A stretch of 12,387 bases of DNA from Acidimicrobiia bacterium (GTDB lineage Bacteria > Actinomycetota > Acidimicrobiia > Acidimicrobiales > JACDCH01), in contig JACDCH010000068.1 of the NCBI GenBank assembly GCA_013694495.1, forward strand, positions 1-12,387, read 5' to 3'. The position numbers and the translations under genes are program-made. The notes beneath the pieces were generated by a model, which worked only from the letters and a program-made list of their open reading frames with translations, made no database searches and was not told the origin of the DNA. Every line of letters begins with the position of its first letter. The first letter of the stretch is position 1. This document shows, in pieces, positions 7,875 through 12,387 of the stretch.

Positions 7875-7917
7875 GGTAACGCGATGTCACCACCCCGCTG
7901 GGCCGCCGGCGTTGTCC

Positions 7918-7998
7918 GGCGTGCGTAAGTCCGTCGTGCGTGCGCGAACCCGCCGCTCAGCCGGAATCACGCACAGACAACGGGTTGGCGCACGGCAG
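7918..7998. repeat. 81-bp structured intergenic element, copy 1
   Basis: Matches copy 2 at 80 of 81 bases (A at 7927 versus G at 8031). It contains four related 14-bp arms: direct copies at 7920-7933 and 7939-7952 and inverted copies at 7962-7975 and 7981-7994. The flanks on both sides diverge abruptly from those of copy 2, so this is a discrete element and not part of a longer tandem duplication. Confidence 0.93.
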
Positions 7999-8021
7999 TC
8001 GGCGGAGACCGGGGCCGGTCG

Positions 8022-8102
8022 GGCGTGCGTGAGTCCGTCGTGCGTGCGCGAACCCGCCGCTCAGCCGGAATCACGCACAGACAACGGGTTGGCGCACGGC
8101 AG
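8022..8102. repeat. 81-bp structured intergenic element, copy 2
   Basis: Direct repeat of copy 1, offset by 104 bases, with a 23-bp unrelated spacer (7999-8021). Arms A (8024-8037) and B (8043-8056) are direct relatives (11 of 14). A' (8066-8079) is the inverted partner of A (12 of 14), and B' (8085-8098) of B (13 of 14). The order A-B-A'-B' interleaves the two inverted repeats. There is no mobile-element gene nearby. Confidence 0.93.
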
Positions 8103-8162
8103 ACGCCGCCGCCGGGCCGCGCCGCCTCCGTCGCGCCCTTGCCCTTGACTTCCCGCAGCCGG

Positions 8163-8816
8163 TCAGCGGATGGCGGACTCGATGGCGGCGGCGGCCGCCA
8201 CGACGACGGCCGCGTGGAGGCGGCCGGGCTGGCGGGACATGCGGCCGACGGGGCCGCTCACGCTGACGGCGGCCACCACGTCGCCGTGGCCGTCGCGCAC
8301 GGGGGCGCTGACCGACGCCACGCCCGGCTCCCGCTCCTCGACGCTCTCTGCCCACCCCCGGCGGCCCGCGGCGGCCTCGGGCCGGAGCACCTTGCCCGCC
8401 GAGCCCCGCTCCAGCGGCAGCACCGAGCCGACGGCGACGATGGTGCGCAGCTCGTTCGGCGAGTCGAGCGAGGCGACGCAGCGCCGCCCGGCGCCGTCGA
8501 CAACGTAGAGCTGCACGGACTCACCGGTCTCCTCGCGCAGGCGCTCGAGCGCAGGGCGGGCCGCCTCGACGAGCGGGAACCCGCCGGCCGAAGCGCGGCC
8601 GAGAGCGATGAGGCGCGTGCCGAGGGCGAAGCGGCCGTCGCCGTCGCGCCGTACGAGGCCGTGGACCTCGAGGGCGACGGCCAGCCGGTGGGCCGTGGCC
8701 CGGGGCAGGGCGGTGGCGGTGACGAGCTCGCCGAGGCCCTTGGCGCCGCCGGCCAGCGCGTCGAGCACCAGCACCGCCTTGTCCAGGACGCCCACGTCGC
8801 TTACCCTGTGTTCCAC
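8163..8816 (-). CDS. IclR-family regulator, NdgR/LtbR type
   Basis: Predicted DNA-binding regulator of leucine/branched-chain amino acid metabolism. The 217-residue product has an N-terminal winged helix-turn-helix (about 10-70; recognition region LPRATAHRLAVAL at 37-49) and a C-terminal IclR effector domain (about 80-217). Several stretches match what I recall of Streptomyces NdgR: VGVLDKA near the N-terminus, TAHRLAVALE, TGES-QLY, RRGWAxSxEEREPGVASVSA (about 152-171) and VVAAVSVSGP. NdgR/LtbR genes are typically divergent from leuCD, as here. The GTG at 8816 is preceded by AGGA (8829-8826, 9-base spacing); GTG at 8795 is an alternative. Compared with my recollection of NdgR (about 238 residues), roughly 20 residues are missing between GSAGKVL and GRRGWAES (about 139-153). 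The 32-bp divergent spacer suggests autoregulation together with leuCD control. Confidence 0.9.
   Translation of the reverse strand: MEHRVSDVGVLDKAVLVLDALAGGAKGLGELVTATALPRATAHRLAVALEVHGLVRRDGDGRFALGTRLIALGRASAGGFPLVEAARPALERLREETGESVQLYVVDGAGRRCVASLDSPNELRTIVAVGSVLPLERGSAGKVLRPEAAAGRRGWAESVEEREPGVASVSAPVRDGHGDVVAAVSVSGPVGRMSRQPGRLHAAVVVAAAAAIESAIR
8779..8807 (+). promoter_or_regulatory. Candidate promoter of leuCD
   Basis: TTGTCC (8779-8784), a 17-base spacer and TACCCT (8802-8807) resemble a housekeeping promoter pointing into leuC. Transcription would start near 8814, giving a leader of about 35 bases. The elements lie within the 5' coding part of the divergent regulator gene, expected when the spacer is only 32 bp. 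Confidence 0.4.
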
Positions 8817-8830
8817 AAGCCGGATTCCTA

Positions 8831-8847
8831 GTCCCAGGATGTGAGAC
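8831..8847. promoter_or_regulatory. 17-bp imperfect palindrome, candidate operator for the IclR-type regulator
   Basis: GTCCCA (8831-8836) and TGAGAC (8842-8847) are inverted with one mismatch in six around a 5-base centre. The site lies in the 32-bp divergent spacer, just downstream of the proposed leuCD start point, between the proposed -35 and -10 of the regulator gene, and overlapping the leuC ribosome binding site. Occupancy could block both directions. The motif was found by symmetry, not by matching a verified consensus. Confidence 0.45.
8836..8839 (+). promoter_or_regulatory. Ribosome binding site for leuC
   Basis: AGGA lies 9 bases before the GTG at 8849 and supports that start over later in-frame codons; it is contained in the candidate operator. 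Confidence 0.55.
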
Positions 8848-8848
8848 A

Positions 8849-10273
8849 GTGCAAGCGAGGACCCTGAGCCAGAAGGTGTGGGACTCCCACCTCGTACGTC
8901 GCGAGGAGGGGCAGCCCGACCTGCTCTACATCGACCTCCACCTCGTCCACGAGGTCACCAGCCCGCAGGCGTTCGACGGCCTCCGCATCAGCGGCCGCAC
9001 CGTCCGCCGCCCCGACCTCACCGTCTGCACCGAGGACCACAACGTCCCCACCGCCGACACCGACCAGCCCATCGCCGACCCGATCAGCCGTCGGCAGGTC
9101 GAGGTGCTGCGGGCCAACGCCGCCGAGTTCGACCTCGTCAACTTCCCGATGCGCGATCCCGGCCAGGGCATCGTGCACGTGATCGGCCCCGAGCAGGGCC
9201 GGACGCTGCCGGGCATGACGATCGTCTGCGGCGACTCCCACACGTCCACCCACGGCGCCTTCGGCGCGCTGGCGTTCGGCATCGGTACGAGCGAGGTCGA
9301 GCACGTCCTCGCCACCCAGACCCTGCCGCAGGCGCCGGCCCGGACCATGGCCATCACCGTCGACGGCGACCTGCCGGCCGGGTCGACCGCCAAGGACGTG
9401 ATCCTCGCCATCCTCGGCCGCATCGGCACCGGCGGCGGGATCGGCCACATCGCCGAGTACCGCGGCTCCACGATCCGCTCGCTCTCGATGGAGGGCCGCA
9501 TGACCGTGTGCAACATGTCGATCGAGGCCGGCGCCAAGGCCGGGCTGATCGGCCCCGACGACGTCACCTTCGCCTACCTCGAGGGCCGGGGCCGGGCCCC
9601 GAAGGGCACCGACTGGGACGACGCGGTCGCCTACTGGCGCACGCTGGCCACCGACCAGGGCGCATCCTTCGACAAGGAGGTCGCCCTCGACGCGGCCGAG
9701 ATCCTCCCCCACGTCTCGTGGGGCACGAACCCGGGCCAGGTCGCGTCGATCGACGCCCGGGTCCCGGACCCGACGGCCATCGGCGATCCCGACGAGCGGG
9801 GCGCGGCCGAGCGGGCCCTCGAGTACATGGGCCTCACCGCCGGCACCCAGCTCCGCGACGTCGGCGTCGACACCGTGTTCATCGGCTCGTGCACCAACAG
9901 CCGGATCGAGGACCTGCGGCTGGCGGCCGACGTCGCCCGTGGGCGTCGGGTGGCGAGCGGCGTGCGCACGCTCGTCGTGCCCGGCTCGTGGGCCGTCAAG
10001 GCGCAGGCCGAGGCCGAGGGCCTCGACGTCGTGCTGCGGGAGGCCGGCTTCGACTGGCGCGACCCGGGCTGCTCGATGTGCCTGGCGATGAACCCCGACA
10101 AGCTGGCCCCCGGCGAGCGGTGCGCCTCGACCTCGAATCGCAACTTCGAGGGCCGGCAGGGCCGCGGCGGTCGCACCCACCTCGTCTCTCCCGCGGTGGC
10201 GGCGGCCACCGCCATCGCCGGCCACTTCGCCACGCCCGACGACCTGGCGCCCGTGGCGGAGGCGGCCCGATGA
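8849..10273 (+). CDS. leuC: 3-isopropylmalate dehydratase large subunit
   Basis: LeuC is the [4Fe-4S] aconitase-family subunit that, with LeuD, isomerises 2-isopropylmalate to 3-isopropylmalate in cytosolic leucine synthesis. The 474-residue protein has normal length and the expected landmarks: KVWDSHLV at the N-terminus, DLHLVHEVTSPQAFDGLR (about 29-46), VCGDSHTSTHGAFGALAFGIG and the ATQTLPQ stretch that follows. The cluster ligands are all present: C348 in GSCTNSR, and C408 and C411 in GCSMC. No frameshift or missing catalytic motif is visible. The GTG start at 8849 gives the N-terminus expected for the family and has an AGGA site. It is divergent from the IclR-type regulator with a 32-bp spacer, and overlaps leuD by 4 bases (ATGA), so the two subunits are probably translationally coupled. 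Confidence 0.97.
   Translation: MQARTLSQKVWDSHLVRREEGQPDLLYIDLHLVHEVTSPQAFDGLRISGRTVRRPDLTVCTEDHNVPTADTDQPIADPISRRQVEVLRANAAEFDLVNFPMRDPGQGIVHVIGPEQGRTLPGMTIVCGDSHTSTHGAFGALAFGIGTSEVEHVLATQTLPQAPARTMAITVDGDLPAGSTAKDVILAILGRIGTGGGIGHIAEYRGSTIRSLSMEGRMTVCNMSIEAGAKAGLIGPDDVTFAYLEGRGRAPKGTDWDDAVAYWRTLATDQGASFDKEVALDAAEILPHVSWGTNPGQVASIDARVPDPTAIGDPDERGAAERALEYMGLTAGTQLRDVGVDTVFIGSCTNSRIEDLRLAADVARGRRVASGVRTLVVPGSWAVKAQAEAEGLDVVLREAGFDWRDPGCSMCLAMNPDKLAPGERCASTSNRNFEGRQGRGGRTHLVSPAVAAATAIAGHFATPDDLAPVAEAAR
10258..10262 (+). promoter_or_regulatory. Ribosome binding site for leuD
   Basis: GGAGG within the last codons of leuC, 7 bases before the leuD ATG, gives strong support for the overlapping start. 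Confidence 0.7.
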
Positions 10274-10863
10274 AGGCCGTCCGCATCGTCCAGGGCACCG
10301 CCGTCCCGCTCGACCGCTCCGACGTCGACACCGACCAGATCATCCCGAGCGACTGGTTGAAGCAGGTCGAGCGCACCGGCTTCGAGAAGGGCCTCTTCTC
10401 CGAGTGGCGTGACGACCCGGCGTTCGTGATGAACGACGAGCGCTTCGCCCACGCCACGATCCTCGTGGCCGGCCCCAACTTCGGCACGGGGTCGTCGCGC
10501 GAACACGCCGTGTGGGCCATCCAGCAGCACGGGTTCGAGGCCGTCGTGTCGCCCCGGTTCGGCGACATCTTCCGCAACAACGCGACCAAGAACGGCCTCG
10601 TCCCTGTCGTCGTGCCGGCCGAGCTGGGCGCCCGCCTCTTGGCGGCCGTCGAAGCCGACCCCACGCTCGAGCTGGTGGTCGACGTCGACCGGCGGGTGCT
10701 CGAGGTGCCGGCCCTCGGCATCGTGGAGCCGTTCCCGCTCGACGACTCCGTCCGCCACCGCTTCCTCGAGGGCCTCGACGACATCGGGATCACGATGCAG
10801 CAGGAGCCGGAGATCACCGCCTTCGAGCGAGATCGCCCGGCGTGGATGCCGGTGGCGCGGTAG
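10270..10863 (+). CDS. leuD: 3-isopropylmalate dehydratase small subunit
   Basis: LeuD forms the swivelling domain that completes the isopropylmalate isomerase active site with LeuC. The 197-residue length is normal. Visible family motifs are LDRSDVDTDQIIPSDWLK (about 14-31), the KGLFSEWRDDPAF stretch, and the substrate-binding loop GPNFGTGSSREHAVWAIQ (about 68-85), followed by SPRFGDIFRNNATKNGL. The ATG overlaps the leuC stop as ATGA and is preceded by GGAGG. The C-terminal end (RDRPAWMPVAR) is the usual variable tail. A DUF3039 gene follows in the same direction after a gap of about 44 bases, so a three-gene transcript is possible. Confidence 0.97.
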   Translation: MKAVRIVQGTAVPLDRSDVDTDQIIPSDWLKQVERTGFEKGLFSEWRDDPAFVMNDERFAHATILVAGPNFGTGSSREHAVWAIQQHGFEAVVSPRFGDIFRNNATKNGLVPVVVPAELGARLLAAVEADPTLELVVDVDRRVLEVPALGIVEPFPLDDSVRHRFLEGLDDIGITMQQEPEITAFERDRPAWMPVAR

Positions 10864-10907
10864 GCATCCGAACCGGAACCGGCGGCGTGACCGGCAACGT
10901 GCGAGCG

Positions 10908-11156
10908 ATGGCGAGCGACACGGAGATCAGGCCCGACGTCGCGCCGCCGGCGCTGGACGGCGACCACGAGCGCATGGCCCACATCGTGTACCCGAAGGAG
11001 AAGATCCTGGAGGCGGCGGTGACCGGCGCACCCGTGTTCGCGCTGTGCGGCAAGGTCTGGGTGCCGAACCGCAACCCGGACAAGTACCCGGTGTGCCAGG
11101 GCTGCATCGACGCCTTCGAGGCCGCGCTCGGGCGCCCCTGGCCCGGTCGCCGCTGA
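10908..11156 (+). CDS. DUF3039 family protein
   Basis: This 82-residue protein has no known function. After a short acidic N-terminus it shows the sequence I associate with actinobacterial DUF3039: GDHERMAHIVYPKEKILEAA, then TGAPVFALCGKVWVPNRNP and KYPVCQGCIDAFE. The three cysteines (CGKVW and CQGC) with nearby histidines suggest a small metal-binding fold, but this is inference. The domain covers nearly the whole protein. The ATG at 10908 has no clear Shine-Dalgarno. In-frame GTGs at 10887 (with GGAA 8 bases upstream) and 10899 are alternative starts that would add 7 or 3 residues. The same frame stays open back into leuD but reads there as shadow. It may be cotranscribed with leuCD. Confidence 0.85.
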   Translation: MASDTEIRPDVAPPALDGDHERMAHIVYPKEKILEAAVTGAPVFALCGKVWVPNRNPDKYPVCQGCIDAFEAALGRPWPGRR

Positions 11157-11207
11157 CGTCGCCCGGAGGTTGGCGGCCACGGCGGCGCGGGGTACGCGGC
11201 AGCGACG

Positions 11208-11229
11208 CCGCCCCCGCCACCCGGGGCGG
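11208..11229 (+). terminator. Possible hairpin terminator after the DUF3039 gene
   Basis: CCGCCCC (11208-11214) and GGGGCGG (11223-11229) form a 7-bp all-GC stem with an 8-base loop, about 50 bases after the stop. There is no T-run, and GC-rich DNA makes such stems common by chance, so support is weak. Confidence 0.25.
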
Positions 11230-11256
11230 TCGGCGGCGCCGTAGACCTCTGTGCCC

Positions 11257-12387
11257 ATGGAGCAGATCCTCGTCACCGGCGCGACCGGGTACATCGGCGG
11301 ACGGCTCGTGCCCGAGCTGCTCGCCGCCGGCTACCGCGTCCGCTGCCTGGCCCGCACCCCGGCCAAGCTGCAGGACTTCCCGTGGCGGGCCGACGTCGAC
11401 GTCGTCCCCGGCGACGTGACCGACGCCGGGTCGCTGACCGCGGCCATGGAGGGCTGCGCGGCCGCCTACTTCCTCGTCCACTCGATGGGCGGCGACGAGC
11501 GCTTCGCCGAGCACGATCGCCGGGCCGCCGAGGTCTTCCGCGACGCCGCCGCGACCGCCGCCCGGCTGGAGCGCATCGTCTACCTCGGTGGGCTCGGCGC
11601 CGACGAGGACGACCTGTCCGACCACCTGCGGAGCCGGCACGAGGTGGGCCGGGTGCTCGCCGCCGGTCCAGTCCGGGTCACGGAACTGCGGGCGGCGGTG
11701 GTGATCGGCTCCGGGTCGGCCAGCTTCGAGATGCTGCGGAACCTCGTCGACCACCTGCCGGGCATGGTGTGCCCGCGCTGGGTCCGGAACCGGTGCCAGC
11801 CCATCGCCGTGCGCGACGTGCTGCACCAGCTCGTCGCCGCCCTGCGGCTACCGGCGGCGGCGCCGGGCGTCATCGAGATCGGCGGCCCCGACGTCCTCAC
11901 CTACGAGGAGATGATGCAGACGTTCGCCGCCGTGGCGGGCCTGCGCCGGCGCCTGATCGTCCCCGTCCCCCTCCTGTCGCCTCGGCTGTCGTCGCTGTGG
12001 ATCGGGCTGGTGACGCCGCTCCCGGCCGGCCTCGCCCGTCCGCTGGTCGAATCGCTGCTGAACGAGGTCGTCGTGCGGGGCGACGAGGCGCGGCGCTGGT
12101 TGCCCCACGACGCGATCGACTTCCGGACGGCGCTGGAGCTCGCGTTGCGGCGGGTCGAGGGCTTCGACGTGTCGACGTCGTGGTCCAGCGCCGGCCTGCC
12201 CGGGCGCACCCCGGCCGATCCCCTGCCGACCGACCCCGACTGGGCCGGCGGGACGCTGCTCGCCGACGAGCGGGAGGCCACCACCACGGCGTCGCCGGCG
12301 GCGGTGTTCGCCACGGTCGCGGGCATCGGCGGCCGGCGGGGCTGGCTCGTGGCCGACCCGCTCTGGATCGCCCGGGGCGGGCTCGAC
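11257..12387 (+). CDS. NAD(P)-binding SDR / DUF2867 protein (3'-truncated)
   Basis: The frame is open from the ATG at 11257 to the window end, 377 codons without a stop. Residues 1-290 look like an atypical short-chain dehydrogenase with an N-terminal dinucleotide-binding motif TGATGYIGG (about 7-15), a VVPGDVTD acidic loop (49-56), YFLVHSMGG (71-79) and IVYLGGLGAD (107-116). The YxxxK catalytic motif is not obvious, as is common in NmrA-like atypical members. Residues from about 335 onward, including FATVAGIGGRRGWLVADPLW, look like the beginning of the DUF2867 domain that often follows this SDR type in proteins near 480-500 residues, so about 100 or more residues are probably missing. Substrate and pathway are unknown. 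An in-frame GTG at 11251 is an alternative start; neither has a clear ribosome binding site. Confidence 0.85.
   Translation, partial: MEQILVTGATGYIGGRLVPELLAAGYRVRCLARTPAKLQDFPWRADVDVVPGDVTDAGSLTAAMEGCAAAYFLVHSMGGDERFAEHDRRAAEVFRDAAATAARLERIVYLGGLGADEDDLSDHLRSRHEVGRVLAAGPVRVTELRAAVVIGSGSASFEMLRNLVDHLPGMVCPRWVRNRCQPIAVRDVLHQLVAALRLPAAAPGVIEIGGPDVLTYEEMMQTFAAVAGLRRRLIVPVPLLSPRLSSLWIGLVTPLPAGLARPLVESLLNEVVVRGDEARRWLPHDAIDFRTALELALRRVEGFDVSTSWSSAGLPGRTPADPLPTDPDWAGGTLLADEREATTTASPAAVFATVAGIGGRRGWLVADPLWIARGGLD

Larger units (their letters stand above)
7875..8162. other. Non-coding region between the IclR regulator gene and the LivHM gene
   Basis: This 288-bp gap contains the two 81-bp elements described separately and a small 6-bp hairpin (CGCCGG 7904-7909 with CCGGCG 7916-7921). 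Short open frames across it repeat the same peptide because they read through the repeats, and none looks coding. I found no convincing promoter for the LivHM operon: a TTGACC at 7874-7869 on the minus strand has no good -10 partner. Confidence 0.7.
8825..8854 (-). promoter_or_regulatory. Weak candidate promoter of the IclR-type regulator gene
   Basis: On the minus strand TTGCAC (8854-8849), an 18-base spacer and TAGGAA (8830-8825) could form a promoter that starts close to the GTG at 8816. The same TAGGAAT also contains AGGA at a good Shine-Dalgarno distance from that GTG, so the two readings compete. If the second is right, the promoter lies further inside leuC. Confidence 0.25.

Noticed and set aside
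7846..7878. Promoter for the LivHM operon using TTGACC at 7874-7869 (minus) as -35
   Set aside because: No TANNNT-like -10 at 16-19 bases, and TACCTT just upstream has no -35 partner.
5713..7893. Upstream extension of the MFS-ABC frame to 7893, giving a 1709-residue protein
   Set aside because: The added 727 residues are an Arg/Pro/Ala-rich out-of-frame reading of the LivHM gene. The true start at 5712 has an AAGGAA site and an ATGA overlap.
6042..7928. Plus-strand open frame of 628 codons opposite LivHM
   Set aside because: Composition is Gly/Glu/Asp/Arg/Gln-rich with no hydrophobic segments or domain; it is the antisense shadow of a membrane-protein gene.
7918..8102. CRISPR array
   Set aside because: Only two copies, 81 bp each, with a 23-bp spacer; repeat too long and no cas genes in view.
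7912..8148. Small plus-strand ORF across the two repeat elements
   Set aside because: It only translates the repeats twice in different frames, lacks a ribosome site and shows no protein-like composition.
8828..10225. Minus-strand open frame of 465 codons opposite leuC
   Set aside because: leuC is unmistakable on the plus strand with all cluster cysteines; the antisense frame has no recognisable domain.
11170..11198. Promoter TTGGCG-N17-TACGCG before the SDR/DUF2867 gene
   Set aside because: The -10 lacks the conserved final T and chance matches are expected; not strong enough to list.

Overview
The window reads as chromosomal DNA from a very GC-rich actinomycete. Evidence is the G/C-saturated third positions, long antisense shadow ORFs, GTG/TTG starts, an NdgR/LtbR-type IclR regulator divergent from leuCD, and a DUF3039 protein. 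The style of the transport genes suggests Acidimicrobiia, but this is inference from family recall, not a phylogenetic result. No tRNA, rRNA, CRISPR array or insertion sequence was seen.

Layout. (1) 1-1014, plus strand: the 3' part of a small proline/glycine-led membrane protein, then greA. A GC-rich hairpin lies between greA and the convergent genes that follow. (2) 1070-7874, minus strand: a compact three-gene transport operon, in transcription order a fused LivH-LivM permease, a 982-residue MFS + LivF-like + LivG-like fusion, and a periplasmic-type substrate-binding protein. Both junctions are 4-base ATGA overlaps. (3) 7875-8162: a non-coding stretch with two 81-bp near-identical elements, each built from four related 14-bp arms. 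(4) 8163-10863: an NdgR/LtbR-like regulator (minus) divergent from leuC-leuD (plus), with a 32-bp spacer holding a 17-bp imperfect palindrome. (5) 10908-12387, plus strand: a DUF3039 protein and the 5' part of an SDR/DUF2867 protein that runs off the end.

How the genes may work together: leuCD encodes isopropylmalate isomerase of leucine synthesis, and the divergent IclR protein is its expected regulator. The neighbouring transport operon has the Liv (branched-chain amino acid/amide/urea) architecture, so the segment may pair leucine synthesis with uptake of a related substrate. The substrate itself cannot be read from sequence.

The most unusual item is the single polypeptide at 2764-5712 that joins a complete-looking secondary transporter (MFS) to both ATPase domains of a Liv-type ABC importer. 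With the fused LivHM permease, one copy of each chain would already give the 2-permease/2-ATPase core, plus one attached MFS domain. The second item is the pair of structured repeats upstream of that operon.
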